A stretch of 64,000 nucleotides of DNA from contig JAJYUT010000002.1 in the NCBI GenBank assembly GCA_021792365.1, positions 702,313-766,312 of the forward strand. The letters are read 5' to 3'. A program made the position numbers and the translations under genes. This DNA comes from Pseudomonadota bacterium (GTDB taxonomy: Bacteria > Pseudomonadota > Alphaproteobacteria > Dongiales > Dongiaceae). Below, piece by piece: positions 1-9,457 of this stretch. Positions within the stretch are counted from its first letter, which is position 1. Every line of letters starts with the position of its first letter. The notes under the pieces were generated by a model, which searched no databases, was not told the DNA's origin, and saw nothing but the letters and a program-made list of their open reading frames with translations.

Positions 1-1135
1 CGCGAACCGGCGTATCCAGGATCGGGCCGGCGAGTGCATGGCGCCACGCGCCCCTGTGCAGCCCCTGGAACATCTGCAACTGCATGGCCGCATAGCGGGG
101 ATTGTGCAGAGCCTGGATCGCCTCATGGCGGGCGGCCGCGCGCGCCTCCTCCGAGATCCGCAGGAAGCGCTGGAAGGGCTCGTCATTGGCCAAATGCGGA
201 GACATCTGCGATAGCGTCTCCAGCACCAGCACGTCCAAGTCCCGCGCGGGACCGCAGGCGCGCTGCGCCCAGCGCAGATCGATCGACCAGGCCGCGTGAA
301 CGGTATCGTCGATCAGTTCGCGATACGCGCCGACGATGGCCCGCATCCGCCGCAGTGCGACGCGGAACTGATGGATCGCCTCGACCGCGCCAGTCTCCAT
401 CATCGCGACTTCATTGGCCTGCATCTGGGCCATGCAACCGGCGATGATCTTCTCGAAGGCGGCGGCAACGGTGTCGTCATCACTCAGCTTGACCGGGATC
501 GCCTTCCGCGGCTGCGGCGTCGCGGCATCCGCCAGGGCATAGCCGCGCGCCGCCTTGGTCGCGTGCCCCAGGCGAAAGGGAACGAGTTCCAGCAAGTCCT
601 CCGCGGCGCCCCAAAGATCGGCTTGGTCACCGCCCATGAGCTCGATCTCCAGCTCATGGATCGGCTCTTCGCGATCACCCGCGCGAATGCTGCCGCGATC
701 CAGCGACACCTCGATCTCCGAGCTCCGATAGGGCAAGCGCCATGACGTGCGCTCGAAGGTGGTGTGGAACACCGGCTGCAGCCGCGGCCACACGCCTTCG
801 CGCAGCTCGCGCGCGAGCGTCCGGTCGCTCACCTTCGCCAGGCTCGGCACGTTGCTCGGGAGCTCCGCCTCCAGTTCGCGGAAGGTCTGCAATCCCAGCG
901 CGCCGCCATTCGGCACTTTCAGCGTCTGGATGCGCTTGCGGCCGATCTCACGCACGCGCAGGGCCATGCCGCGTTTCGCCAGATCGCGTTCCAAGGTGTC
1001 GAAATAGACGTTGCGAAGAACCTTCTTCGTTCCCTTGGGCCGTGAATCCGGTTTGAGGCGCGCCAGGAGTTGATGGGAATCGACGCGCTGGAGCGTTGCC
1101 GGCAATTGCAGCTTCAGCTCCGTCTCGGTCGGCAT
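1..1135 (-). CDS. CYTH and CHAD domain protein, C-terminus cut by window edge
   Basis: The minus strand reads open from an ATG at 1135 to the window edge (378 codons, no stop), so the 3' end lies outside. The N-terminus carries the ExExK signature of CYTH (triphosphate tunnel metalloenzyme) domains at residues 4-8 (TETELK). The CYTH part fills about residues 1-200 and includes a KVPNGG segment and several charged beta-strand motifs. From about residue 220 the protein becomes helical and rich in conserved His and Arg (AIHQFRVALRRMRA), as in CHAD domains. CYTH domains bind or hydrolyse inorganic triphosphate and CHAD domains bind polyphosphate, so a soluble protein of phosphate or polyphosphate metabolism is likely. 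The exact activity cannot be told. A PPK2 gene lies 7 kb away, which fits but proves nothing. Confidence 0.88.
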   Translation of the reverse strand, partial: MPTETELKLQLPATLQRVDSHQLLARLKPDSRPKGTKKVLRNVYFDTLERDLAKRGMALRVREIGRKRIQTLKVPNGGALGLQTFRELEAELPSNVPSLAKVSDRTLARELREGVWPRLQPVFHTTFERTSWRLPYRSSEIEVSLDRGSIRAGDREEPIHELEIELMGGDQADLWGAAEDLLELVPFRLGHATKAARGYALADAATPQPRKAIPVKLSDDDTVAAAFEKIIAGCMAQMQANEVAMMETGAVEAIHQFRVALRRMRAIVGAYRELIDDTVHAAWSIDLRWAQRACGPARDLDVLVLETLSQMSPHLANDEPFQRFLRISEEARAAARHEAIQALHNPRYAAMQLQMFQGLHRGAWRHALAGPILDTPVR

Positions 1136-1364
1136 GCCTTCCCCGTGCACTTTTCCTTTGTGGCGCGCACCATAATGTTTAGCCTCTGCGCAACAAAGTT
1201 ACAGAACGGCGTCAGTTTGATGACAGTGGACCGGGAAGGGTGTCGGGTCACAAACCCGTGAGCAGCGACATGACGGCCTGCCTCCCGGAGCGAGCGGCTG
1301 ATAATGTAACCCTGTCAGTCACTTATGAACCGAGCAATTCGGCAGGCAAAGGGGAGCATACCAG

Positions 1365-1832
1365 ATGAAGGGACGCATCGCGAAGCTGGGCGCCGTCGTC
1401 TTGACCGCAGCCATCGGTTTCACTACCGCCGTTAGCCTGGTGCAGGCAGCGGACCCGATCACCGAGCGCCGGGAGGCCATGAAGGGCAATGGCGCCGCGA
1501 TGAAGGCGATCAACGCCGCCCTGGAGAATGGGAGCGCGGCCGACCAACTGGTCAAGCATGCCGACCAGATCAACAGCACCGCGATGAAGTTGGAGGCCTT
1601 GTTCCCCGCCGGAACCGACCAGCCGCAAGGCAAGGATCCCGGCCACACAATGGCCAAGCCGGACATCTGGCAGGACCCGGAGAAATTCGCGGCCGAGGTC
1701 AAGAAGTTCCAGGACGAATCCGCGATGTTCAAAACCGCCGTGGCCGGCGGCGACATCGGCGTGATCAAGGCGGAGTTCGAGAATCTTGGCGGTACCTGCG
1801 GCAGTTGCCACAGAACCTTCCGCGCCAAATAG
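1365..1832 (+). CDS. Cytochrome c' (class II c-type cytochrome)
   Basis: A 155-residue protein with a Sec signal peptide ending near residue 28 (LVQA-ADP). It has a helical body and the haem c motif CGSCH at residues 145-149, ten residues before the C-terminus, which is the hallmark of cytochrome c'. The mature form should be a periplasmic four-helix bundle with one covalent haem. Family members bind NO or CO or act in electron transfer. The start is supported by an AGGGGAG-like ribosome site about 15 bases upstream. The gene faces the cytochrome b561 gene, with four bases between the stop codons. Cytochrome c' and b561 genes often sit side by side; here they converge rather than share an operon. 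I see no convincing promoter in the 229-base upstream gap. Confidence 0.9.
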   Translation: MKGRIAKLGAVVLTAAIGFTTAVSLVQAADPITERREAMKGNGAAMKAINAALENGSAADQLVKHADQINSTAMKLEALFPAGTDQPQGKDPGHTMAKPDIWQDPEKFAAEVKKFQDESAMFKTAVAGGDIGVIKAEFENLGGTCGSCHRTFRAK

Positions 1833-1836
1833 GCCC

Positions 1837-2538
1837 TTACGCCATCAAGGCCAGGTGGATCGTCGCTGGAACGGCGGCGGCGATCACGCCACAGGCGAGG
1901 GCGCGCCGGAGCGGCGCGCGCCTCGTGCTGCCGCTCTGCTCCGCCATGCGCGCGGTCGAGCGCGGCAGGCGCGCGCGGCCAACGATCATGGCCCGCACCA
2001 GGTTCTCGCGCTTCAACCATCGATAGAGCGCAATGACAAGGATGTGCAGCAGCGCGAGCGCCAGCAGCACATTGGCCAACGGCTCGTGGATGCTTTCCAG
2101 GATCGAGCCGAGCCAGTCCGGCCAGCGGCCATAGAGCGGACCTTCGAACAGGACATCGTCGGTCGAGCTCATGCCGGATATGGCCTGCACCCCGACCAGA
2201 AGAATCAAGGCGAGCACCATCAGGCCGCCCGCCGCGTTGTGACCAAAGCCGTAGGACGGCAGGCGCTCCCGGAAGGCGTGAGCGAGATAGCGGATCGCGG
2301 CGTGCGGCCAGCGCAGGAAACCGGCGAAGCGCGCAGTGGGACTGCCGACCAGGCCCCACAGCAGACGGAATACCACCAGGCCAAGCAGCACCAGCCCGCT
2401 CTGATAATGCAGGTCCAGCTCGCCCATCTGGCCCGAGATCCAGGAGGTGGCGAAGAAGACCACGAACGCCCAGTGGAACAGCCGCACCGGCAGGTCCCAT
2501 ACCGGCACATCGACCAGCGGCTCCGTTTCTTCGCTCAT
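1837..2538 (-). CDS. Cytochrome b561 family membrane protein
   Basis: A 233-residue polytopic protein with likely membrane helices at about 18-37, 44-63, 103-122, 150-173 and 212-230. Histidines inside or next to the helices (H22, H44, H151, H165) are the candidate haem b ligands, and the opening motif (VPVWDLPVRLFHW) is typical of the bacterial b561 family. It should pass electrons between quinol and a periplasmic partner; the adjacent convergent cytochrome c' is the obvious candidate. I chose the ATG at 2538 because the frame upstream of it overlaps the LysR coding sequence and looks like shadow sequence. This ATG overlaps the LysR stop in an ATGA tetranucleotide, so translation is probably coupled to the regulator. 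Confidence 0.88.
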   Translation of the reverse strand: MSEETEPLVDVPVWDLPVRLFHWAFVVFFATSWISGQMGELDLHYQSGLVLLGLVVFRLLWGLVGSPTARFAGFLRWPHAAIRYLAHAFRERLPSYGFGHNAAGGLMVLALILLVGVQAISGMSSTDDVLFEGPLYGRWPDWLGSILESIHEPLANVLLALALLHILVIALYRWLKRENLVRAMIVGRARLPRSTARMAEQSGSTRRAPLRRALACGVIAAAVPATIHLALMA

Positions 2539-3464
2539 CGCCTTTCCTTGCGGTGGTGGGAAGCGGCCCGGTCGCACTGCCCCGCCAGGTGCTCCGCAGC
2601 CATGTCCATGAACGCGCGCAATTTGGGAGATTGGTGCCGGTTGGCCGGATAGACAAGATAGAGGTCGTGCGGCTCCGTCCGATAGTTCTCCAGGATCCGT
2701 TTCAGCCGCCCGGCGCGGATAGCTTCTCCCACCGCGAAGTCGGGCAGGAATGCGATGCCCAGCCCGGCAAGCAGGAAGGACATCAGGAATTGCCCGTTGT
2801 TGGATTGGATGCCGCCATTCACTCGAACCGTCACGGGCTTGGCGCCGGAGAAGAACTTCCAATCATGCGGCGACGTTGACAAGGTATAGATCAGGCATGC
2901 GTGGTTCTTCAGTTCCTCCGGCGTCTTCGGCATTCCCATGCGTTTCACATAGCTGGGCGCGGCGCAGACGGAGCGCGTTATGCTGCCGATCCGGCGCGCG
3001 ATCAGGCTGGAATCGGGCAGGCTGGTGCGGATGCGCAGGGCGACGTCGAAGCCTTCTTCGATCAGATCGACGAAGCGATCATTGAGTTCCACCTGGATCT
3101 CGAGCTTCGGATAGCGCTGCGCGATCGCGCAGATCACCGGCGCCAGCACGGCGTTGCCGAAATTGATCGGCGCGCTGACGCGCAGGCGCCCGCTCGGCTC
3201 CGCCTGTGAATTGCGGACCTCCGCCTCCACCTCACCCAGCTCATCCAGCAGACGGACGCAATTCTCGAAGTAGCGGCGGCCCGCGTCGGTCGCATTGAGA
3301 CGCCGGGTGGTGCGATGGAGCAATGCGGTGCCGAAATGCGCTTCCAGCTCCGCAACCTGCTTGGAGACGGCAGCCTTGGACAGGCCGAGCCGCCGGGCCG
3401 CGGCCGAGAAGCCCCCGGTTTCCACGACGGTGCGGAAGGTACGCATGGCGCTCAGCCGATCCAT
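2535..3464 (-). CDS. LysR-family transcriptional regulator
   Basis: A 309-residue protein of standard LysR length. Residues 1-60 form the winged helix-turn-helix (MDRLSAMRTFRTVVE, then SAAARRLGLSKAAVSKQV), and residues 90-300 form the periplasmic-binding-protein-like effector domain. It belongs to the large branch that starts MDRLxAMxxF. It is divergent from wrbA across 115 bases and its stop overlaps the start of cytochrome b561, so both neighbours are plausible targets. LysR proteins often sit beside, and control, the divergent gene while repressing themselves. The effector is unknown; the flanking redox genes suggest a quinone or oxidative signal, which is inference. Confidence 0.92.
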   Translation of the reverse strand: MDRLSAMRTFRTVVETGGFSAAARRLGLSKAAVSKQVAELEAHFGTALLHRTTRRLNATDAGRRYFENCVRLLDELGEVEAEVRNSQAEPSGRLRVSAPINFGNAVLAPVICAIAQRYPKLEIQVELNDRFVDLIEEGFDVALRIRTSLPDSSLIARRIGSITRSVCAAPSYVKRMGMPKTPEELKNHACLIYTLSTSPHDWKFFSGAKPVTVRVNGGIQSNNGQFLMSFLLAGLGIAFLPDFAVGEAIRAGRLKRILENYRTEPHDLYLVYPANRHQSPKLRAFMDMAAEHLAGQCDRAASHHRKERR

Positions 3465-3579
3465 ACAGGTCCCATTGTCTACCAGCGGCGAACAATCCGA
3501 TCGCGAGGATGCGCATACTCAGATCGGCGTGCAAGCACCTATATCGCAGTGACTGAGTTCACTTCCAATGGGATGCACG

Positions 3580-4188
3580 ATGACAAGGATTCTGGTGCTG
3601 TACTATTCGAGCTACGGCCATCTCGAGACGATGGCGCAAGCGGTCGCCGAGGGTGTGAAATCGGTGCCCGGCACGGAAGTCGACATCAAACGCGTCCCGG
3701 AGCTGGTGCCGGACGACATCGCGAAGAAGTCCGGCATCAAGCTGGACCAGGCCGCACCGATCGCCACCGTCGACGAGCTTCCGAACTATGACGCGATCAT
3801 TTTCGGCGCGCCGACGCGCTTCGGCATGATGGCGGCGCAGATGCGCAACTTCCTCGACCAGACCGGCGGGTTGTGGGTCAAGGGCGCGCTGATCGGCAAG
3901 ATCGGCAGCGTCTTCACCGCCAGCGCCACCCAGCACGGCGGCCAGGAGAGCACCATCCTTTCTTTCCATACGACGCTGCTGCACCAGGGCATGGTCATCG
4001 TCGGGCTGCCCTATTCCTGCAAGACGCAGATGCGCCTGGACGAGATCACCGGCGGGTCGCCCTATGGCGCCAGCACCATCACCGGCGGCGATGGCAGCCG
4101 GCAACCCAGCGAGGGCGAACTGTCGATGGCCCGTTTTCAGGGCGAGCACGTGGCGAAGATCGCCGCCAAGCTGAGCGCTAACTCCTAG
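3580..4188 (+). CDS. wrbA: NAD(P)H:quinone oxidoreductase, WrbA type
   Basis: A flavodoxin-like protein of 202 residues from the ATG at 3580. The phosphate-binding loop reads [12 protein letters not shown] near residues 7-18, and the WrbA-specific stretches ([22 protein letters not shown], described here by its start and end; also TQHGGQE and GLPYS) are all present. WrbA tetramers bind FMN and reduce quinones by two electrons, avoiding semiquinone radicals. An in-frame ATG 12 bases upstream is possible, but family members normally begin just before the KILVLYYS-like strand. The last 11 bases overlap the end of the convergent dehydrogenase gene. Divergence from the LysR gene suggests control by it. 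Confidence 0.93.
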   Translation: MTRILVLYYSSYGHLETMAQAVAEGVKSVPGTEVDIKRVPELVPDDIAKKSGIKLDQAAPIATVDELPNYDAIIFGAPTRFGMMAAQMRNFLDQTGGLWVKGALIGKIGSVFTASATQHGGQESTILSFHTTLLHQGMVIVGLPYSCKTQMRLDEITGGSPYGASTITGGDGSRQPSEGELSMARFQGEHVAKIAAKLSANS

Positions 4189-5284
4189 CTGCGGCCGCCT
4201 TCCTGAAGGCGGAGACCAGGAGTTCCACATCGCGGCGCGCCTGCTCGACGGGAGTCGAGACGGGCGCGTCGTTGCAGGCGGCGGCATGGAACGCGCGCAA
4301 TTGCTCGCGGAACGCTTCCTCGTAGCTCACGCGGAAATCGGTCGTCTCGAGCGCATGGCCAGCGCCCCCGCGCCGCAGCGTGAGGCGCGTCGGCTCGTGG
4401 CGCAGATAGGGCGCCGGAAAGGTGAGCTCAACGATGCGGTCGGCGCAATAGATGCTCACCCGCTCGGTATAATCGGGCACGCCGGGCAACGTCAGGTGAG
4501 TCATCGATACGCGCCCGCCGCCTGGAAGGCCGAACGCCAGTTGCACGCCGCGCCCCTCGTCGAACCAGGCGGCCTGGTCCGGCACACCCGGCATCGGGCA
4601 ACCCAGGTGAGCCAGCATGCCGTGCACCACGGCCACCTCATGCACCATGGCGGAGAGATAGCCGCTGGCCAACGCGCGGGCGCCCGCCTCGGTCGGATCC
4701 GCGCCGGTGGAGTCCCGCAGCTGCGCCGCGGTGGCCGCGCGTGCTTCCGCGCGCAGATCGGCCGGGATGTCGTTCGGCCAGACGATCGGCAGATGTGCCA
4801 CGAACGGCTCGAAATCCGGATCGTTGACCTCGACCGCGATCAGCTTCACGTCGGCGATATCCGTTGGCAGCAGTTCCAGCGCGCGTTTATAGGCGGGATC
4901 GTGCCGCTTCATGTATCCGACCTGCAGCACGCGGCCCGATTTGTCGCGCGCTGCCGCGATGCGGTCGCAGCCGGCGAGCGTCAGCGCCAGCGGTTTCTCG
5001 CACAGGACATGGAGGCCCGCTTCGAGCGCGGTGACCGCCAGGTCCGGATGCAGCGCATCGGGTGCCGCGATCACCACAGCATCCAGGTTGCAGGCGAGCA
5101 GGTCCTTGAGCTCGGCGTGCACGTGCTGGAGGCCATAGCGCTGCCGCAACGCCTCGCGCACCGTCGCCGACGGGTCGGCCAAGGCGACGAAGTCGAAGCG
5201 GTCACGCTCCTCCCACAGATAGAACGCATGCTCCGCCTGCCCCACCAGGCCGGCACCCACCAATCCGATACGCAGTCTTTTCAC
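4178..5284 (-). CDS. Gfo/Idh/MocA family oxidoreductase
   Basis: A 368-residue protein from a GTG start at 5284. The N-terminal Rossmann fold begins [15 protein letters not shown] with the GxGxxG loop, and the family signature EKP appears in [10 protein letters not shown], followed by the C-terminal alpha/beta sheet domain. These enzymes use NAD(P) to oxidise or reduce sugars, inositols and related polyols. The substrate cannot be read from the sequence. The open frame extends 29 codons upstream, but the Rossmann strand should be close to the N-terminus, so the GTG is preferred. The gene is divergent from serC and ends inside the last codons of wrbA on the other strand. Confidence 0.88.
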   Translation of the reverse strand: MKRLRIGLVGAGLVGQAEHAFYLWEERDRFDFVALADPSATVREALRQRYGLQHVHAELKDLLACNLDAVVIAAPDALHPDLAVTALEAGLHVLCEKPLALTLAGCDRIAAARDKSGRVLQVGYMKRHDPAYKRALELLPTDIADVKLIAVEVNDPDFEPFVAHLPIVWPNDIPADLRAEARAATAAQLRDSTGADPTEAGARALASGYLSAMVHEVAVVHGMLAHLGCPMPGVPDQAAWFDEGRGVQLAFGLPGGGRVSMTHLTLPGVPDYTERVSIYCADRIVELTFPAPYLRHEPTRLTLRRGGAGHALETTDFRVSYEEAFREQLRAFHAAACNDAPVSTPVEQARRDVELLVSAFRKAAAARS

Positions 5285-5380
5285 GGTCCATTGCCCCCAG
5301 GAACACGCGGATCGCATGAACGGCTGTCGATTGAACCGTGTCAAGCGAGGCAATTGACAGAAACCCGTCACTCATGCGAA

Positions 5381-5402
5381 GGGAGCCGTGGGCCACGCTC
5401 CC
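5381..5402 (+). promoter_or_regulatory. Hairpin in the serC leader, possible serC RNA motif
   Basis: GGGAGC at 5381-5386 pairs with GCTCCC at 5397-5402, and GTG/CAC pair inside it, giving a strong stem 35 bases before the serC start. A TTGACA box at 5354-5359 lies just upstream, without a convincing -10 element. A conserved leader structure upstream of serC-serA operons is known in alphaproteobacteria (the serC motif). The position fits, but I cannot confirm that the consensus matches. Confidence 0.45.
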
Positions 5403-5437
5403 CCACCGGAGCGCGACGTTCTGGAAGGGACGCGAAT

Positions 5438-6601
5438 ATGAACAAACCCGCTTTACGGCCGGCTCGGCCGTATTTTTCGTCCGGACCTTGCGCCAAGCGC
5501 CCCGGATGGACCCCCGAATTTCTTTCGCAGGCAGTGCTTGGTCGGTCGCATCGGTCGGCGGCCGGCAAGGCCAAGCTCGCCCAAGTCACTCAACTCAGCC
5601 GCGACGTGCTGGGCATTCCGGCGGACTACCGCCTCGGCATCGTCCCCGCCTCGGACACCGGCGCCGTGGAGATGGCGCTGTGGTCCCTGCTCGGCCCGCG
5701 CCGCATCACCGTCCTCGCCTGGGAAAGCTTCAGCAGCGAGTGGGCGAGCGACATCACGTATGAGCTGAAGCTGACCCCGCACGTGCTCAGGGCCAATTAC
5801 GGCGAGCTGCCAAACCTCGGCTCGATCGACTGGTCGCATGACGTGGTGTTCGCCTGGAACGGCACGACCTCCGGAATCTGTGTGCCCGACGGCGCCTGGA
5901 TCCCAGCCGACCGGCAAGGCCTCACGATCTGCGATGCCACCTCCGCCGTGTTCGCGATGGACATCGCCTGGAGCAAGCTCGACGTCGTCACCTGGTCCTG
6001 GCAGAAAGTGTTGGGCGGCGAAGCGGCGCACGGCATGATCGCGCTCTCCCCGCGGGCCGTTGAGCGCCTCGCCACATACCGCCCGACCTGGCCGATCCCC
6101 AAGATCTTCCGGTTGGCCAAGGACGGCAAGCTGATCGAAGGCATCTTCAAGGGCGACACCATCAACACGCCGTCACTGATGTGCGTGGAAGACCAGATCG
6201 ACGCCCTCAACTGGGCGCGGAAAATCGGCGGCCTCCCCGCCCTGATCGCGCGCGCGAGGGGCAATCTTGCGACGCTGGAAGACTGGGTCGCCAAGTCGGG
6301 TTGGGCCCGCTTCCTCGCCGAGGATCGCAAGGCGCGCTCCAATACCAGCGTCTGCCTGAAGATCGTCGACAAGGAGATCGCCGCGTCGCCGGCGGCGGAG
6401 CAGGCGAATTTCGCCGCCACCATCGCCGGTTTGCTGGAGCAGGAGGGCGTCGCCTACGACGTCGGCGCCTATCGCGACGCGCCACCCGGCCTGCGCATCT
6501 GGTGCGGTGCGACCGTGGACCAGGCCGATATCGAGACGCTGACGCTCTGGCTCGACTGGGCGTTTGCCGAAGCCAAGAGCCGGATCGCGAACAAGGGATG
6601 A
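5438..6601 (+). CDS. serC: Phosphoserine aminotransferase
   Basis: A 387-residue fold-type I PLP enzyme of the longer SerC subtype found in alphaproteobacteria and methanogens. The N-terminus reads [15 protein letters not shown], the binding region has [11 protein letters not shown], and the PLP lysine is in [14 protein letters not shown]. It converts 3-phosphohydroxypyruvate and glutamate to phosphoserine and 2-oxoglutarate, the second step of serine synthesis. A GGAAGGGA ribosome site at 5423-5430 supports the ATG at 5438; reading further upstream would run through the leader hairpin. The stop overlaps the serA start (ATGA), so the two enzymes are translated together. Confidence 0.95.
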   Translation: MNKPALRPARPYFSSGPCAKRPGWTPEFLSQAVLGRSHRSAAGKAKLAQVTQLSRDVLGIPADYRLGIVPASDTGAVEMALWSLLGPRRITVLAWESFSSEWASDITYELKLTPHVLRANYGELPNLGSIDWSHDVVFAWNGTTSGICVPDGAWIPADRQGLTICDATSAVFAMDIAWSKLDVVTWSWQKVLGGEAAHGMIALSPRAVERLATYRPTWPIPKIFRLAKDGKLIEGIFKGDTINTPSLMCVEDQIDALNWARKIGGLPALIARARGNLATLEDWVAKSGWARFLAEDRKARSNTSVCLKIVDKEIAASPAAEQANFAATIAGLLEQEGVAYDVGAYRDAPPGLRIWCGATVDQADIETLTLWLDWAFAEAKSRIANKG

Positions 6602-8184
6602 CGGACATGCCAAAGGTTCTGATTGCGGATGAGCTTTCCCCCGCCGCGGTGCAGGTCTTTCGCCATCGCGGCGTCGAGGTCGACGAGAAGACCGGCCTCA
6701 AGCCCAAGGAGCTGCGCGAGATCATCGGCGCCTATGACGGCCTCGCCGTCCGCTCCGCGACCAAGGTGACGCCGGAAGTCATCGCCGTCGCGAAGAAGCT
6801 GAAGGTCGTGGGCCGCGCCGGCATCGGCATCGACAACATCGACCTCAAGGCCGCGACCGCCGCGGGCATCTGCGTGATGAACACGCCGTTCGGCAATTCC
6901 ATCACCACGGCCGAGCATGCGATCGCGATGATGATGGCCCTCGCCCGCCATATCCCGCAGGCCGACCGCTCCACCCAGGCCGGCAAATGGGAGAAGTCGA
7001 AATTCGTCGGCGTCGAGCTCTATGCCAAGACACTGGGCCTCATCGGCTGCGGCAATATCGGCTCGATCGTCGCCGACCGCGCGCAGGGACTGAAGATGAA
7101 GGTGATCGCCTATGATCCGTTCCTGTCGCCCGACCGCGCGGTCGACCTCGGCGTCGAGAAGGTGGAGCTGGAGGAACTGTTCCAGCGGGCCGATTTCATC
7201 TCGCTGCACACGCCGTTGACCGACCAGACCCGCGGCATGATCAACACGGACTCGCTCGCCAAGTGCCGGCCGGGCGTGCGGATCGTCAACTGCGCTCGCG
7301 GCGGCCTGGTCGTTGAGGATGACCTGCGGGCGGCCCTGGAGAGCGGCCAGGTGGGCGGCGCGGCCCTCGACGTCTTCTCCGAGGAGCCGGCCACCGCCAA
7401 CGTGCTGTTCAATCACCCGCATGTCGTCACGACACCGCATCTCGGCGCGTCCTCGACCGAGGCGCAGTTGAACGTGGCCCTGCAGGTGGCGGAGCAGATG
7501 TCCGACCTCCTGCTGCACGGCGCCGTTACCAACGCGCTCAACATGCCGTCCGTGACGGTGGAGGAGGCGCCGCGCCTTAGGCCGTATCTCAAGCTCGCGG
7601 AGCAGCTCGGCTCCTTCGCCGGCCAGGTGACGGAGGACCCGATCAAGCGCATCGTCGTCGAGTACGAAGGCCACGCCGCCGCGCTCAATATCAAGCCGCT
7701 GACCGGCACGATCCTGCAGGGCGTGCTGCGCGCGTCGCTCGACAACGTCAATATGGTGAACGCCGCCCACATCGCCCGCGAGCGCGACATCGAGGTCAGC
7801 GAGGTGCGGCACGAGCGCGAGGGCGATTACCACACCCTGATCCGCCTGACGGTGGAGACCGACCACTTCACCCGCGACCTTGCCGGTACCCTGTTCGCGG
7901 AGAAGCGCCCGCGCCTGGTGCAGATCAAGGGGATCAATGTGGACGCCGAGCTTGGGCCGCACATGCTTTACGTCACCAACGAGGACAAGCCGGGCATGAT
8001 CGGCAACCTCGGCAAGACCCTGGGCGACAATGGCATCAACATCGCGACCTTCGCGCTCGGCCGCTCGGCGCCGGGCAAGGACGCCATCGCCCTGATCGAG
8101 ATCGATGGTCCGATTCCGCCGCCCGTCCTGGAGCGGGTCCGCACGTTGCCCAACGTGCGCCAAGCGAAAACACTGGTATTCTAG
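6598..8184 (+). CDS. serA: D-3-phosphoglycerate dehydrogenase, long form with ACT domain
   Basis: 528 residues, the usual length for the long SerA form. In order: the substrate-binding start ([12 protein letters not shown]), the Rossmann domain with [16 protein letters not shown], the catalytic Arg in NCARGG, Glu in DVFSEEP and His in TPHLGASS, an intervening ASB domain, and a C-terminal ACT domain ([20 protein letters not shown]), which usually binds serine for feedback inhibition. It oxidises 3-phosphoglycerate with NAD, the first step of serine synthesis. The ATG at 6598 overlaps the serC stop; a second ATG nine bases later is also possible. Serine made here can feed CysE, which lies at the far end of the window. 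Confidence 0.96.
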   Translation: MTDMPKVLIADELSPAAVQVFRHRGVEVDEKTGLKPKELREIIGAYDGLAVRSATKVTPEVIAVAKKLKVVGRAGIGIDNIDLKAATAAGICVMNTPFGNSITTAEHAIAMMMALARHIPQADRSTQAGKWEKSKFVGVELYAKTLGLIGCGNIGSIVADRAQGLKMKVIAYDPFLSPDRAVDLGVEKVELEELFQRADFISLHTPLTDQTRGMINTDSLAKCRPGVRIVNCARGGLVVEDDLRAALESGQVGGAALDVFSEEPATANVLFNHPHVVTTPHLGASSTEAQLNVALQVAEQMSDLLLHGAVTNALNMPSVTVEEAPRLRPYLKLAEQLGSFAGQVTEDPIKRIVVEYEGHAAALNIKPLTGTILQGVLRASLDNVNMVNAAHIARERDIEVSEVRHEREGDYHTLIRLTVETDHFTRDLAGTLFAEKRPRLVQIKGINVDAELGPHMLYVTNEDKPGMIGNLGKTLGDNGINIATFALGRSAPGKDAIALIEIDGPIPPPVLERVRTLPNVRQAKTLVF

Positions 8185-8188
8185 GCCA

Positions 8189-8992
8189 ATGGCAAACCGG
8201 ATTCGGCTGAAATCGCTGCCTCCTCTGCCCGTGCGCAGCGAGGAAGAGAACCAGCGCCTGCTGAAGGAACACCAGGACAAGCTGGTGCGCATCCAGCAGG
8301 CCATGCTCTTCACCGGGCAGCGCGCCGTCGTGGTGTTCGAGGGCATGGACGCCGCCGGCAAGGGCGGCACCATCCGGCGCCTTGCCTGGGCGCTGGACCC
8401 GCGCTCCCTCAAGGTCTGGCCGATCGGGGCGCCGAACGAGATCGAGGCCAAGCAGCATTACCTGCAACGCTTCTGGACCCGGATGCCGGAGTACAGCCAG
8501 ATCGCCGTGTTCGACTGGTCCTGGTACGGGCGGGTGCTGGTCGAGCGGGTGGAGGACCTCACACCCAGCAAGGACTGGCGGCGCGCCTACGGGGAGATCA
8601 ACGCTTTCGAGCAGCAACTGGTCGATGCCGGGATCAAGGTGGTGAAGCTGTTCCTGCATGTCAGCAAGAACGAGCAGCGGCGGCGACTGATCGACCGGAT
8701 GCGCGATCCGCTGAAACGCTGGAAGCTGACCTACGAGGATTTCCGAAACCGCAGCCGCTGGGCCGACTATGTCAAGGCGACCGAGGACATGCTCGAGCGT
8801 ACCAGCACCAAGGCCGCGCCGTGGCACGTGGTGCCGTCGGACGACAAACCGGCGGCGCGGATCGCGGCGCTCGGCATCCTGGCCGAGCGGTTGAGCGCGG
8901 GGCTCGACTTGTCCCTGCCGCCCCTGGACCGCCGGATCGCCCAGATCGCGCTGAAGATGCTGGGCAAGGATACCGCGAAGCGGTCGCGCTGA
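8189..8992 (+). CDS. Polyphosphate kinase 2 family protein
   Basis: A 267-residue single-domain P-loop protein. The PPK2 Walker A loop is GMDAAGKGG at residues 52-60, and the Walker B/lid region reads AVFDWSWYGRVLVERVE, then DWRRAYGEINAFEQQL, LFLHVSKNEQ and KRWKLTYEDF, all diagnostic of the family. These enzymes move phosphate between polyphosphate and nucleoside di- or monophosphates. The lid has DWSWYGR where many characterised members have DRSWYNR, so substrate preference may differ. It starts four bases after the serA stop and is probably co-transcribed. Confidence 0.9.
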   Translation: MANRIRLKSLPPLPVRSEEENQRLLKEHQDKLVRIQQAMLFTGQRAVVVFEGMDAAGKGGTIRRLAWALDPRSLKVWPIGAPNEIEAKQHYLQRFWTRMPEYSQIAVFDWSWYGRVLVERVEDLTPSKDWRRAYGEINAFEQQLVDAGIKVVKLFLHVSKNEQRRRLIDRMRDPLKRWKLTYEDFRNRSRWADYVKATEDMLERTSTKAAPWHVVPSDDKPAARIAALGILAERLSAGLDLSLPPLDRRIAQIALKMLGKDTAKRSR

Positions 8993-9086
8993 AGCGGACC
9001 GGCCTTGACAAATTCCGGGCATGGCGTGGAATCCCTCCTGTTGCGCGTTCGCGCGGGTTCAGCCACCAAAAATTCAGGAGGGTGCT

Positions 9087-9404
9087 GTGCGTTTTCGATA
9101 TGTGGTTTCGCTGGCAGTTGCCGCGCTCGGCGCCGGGTGCGCTTCCGATGAGTCGCCCCAATTGGGAACCCATCGCTATTCATGCGACGACGGCCTCGCA
9201 TTCACTGCGACCTATTATCAGGCGGCGCAGACGGCCGCGATCCGGCTTTCGACCGGCGCCAACGACACTCTGAAGCAGGAGGTCTCCGCGTCGGGATCGC
9301 TCTATGCCTCGGAGCGCCATCGCCTGCACACCAAGGGCGACGAGGCGCTGCTCGATACGCGCGATGACGGCGTGACCCATCGCTGCGTGGCGGCGCGGCA
9401 GTGA
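9087..9404 (+). CDS. MliC-like lysozyme-inhibitor lipoprotein
   Basis: A 105-residue protein from a GTG start with a good CAGGAGGG ribosome site at 9075-9082. A short hydrophobic leader ends in LGAGC (C18), a slightly unusual lipobox, so a lipoprotein is likely. The mature part has the MliC pattern: HRYSCDDG near the start, small beta strands, and C33 and C100 positioned for the family disulfide. MliC proteins sit in the periplasm and inhibit C-type lysozyme. A TTGACA box at 9005-9010 may be part of its own promoter. The short length makes the family call moderate. Confidence 0.68.
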   Translation: MRFRYVVSLAVAALGAGCASDESPQLGTHRYSCDDGLAFTATYYQAAQTAAIRLSTGANDTLKQEVSASGSLYASERHRLHTKGDEALLDTRDDGVTHRCVAARQ

Positions 9405-9457
9405 GGCATAGCGCGCGGGAGGCCGGGTCGGGTGCCGGCCGCTGATCCCGTTACGGC

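Noticed and set aside
4286-5437. Plus-strand upstream extension of the serC frame
   Set aside because: It lies opposite the Gfo/Idh/MocA gene and runs through the leader hairpin. The SerC N-terminus begins at 5438 with a proper ribosome site.
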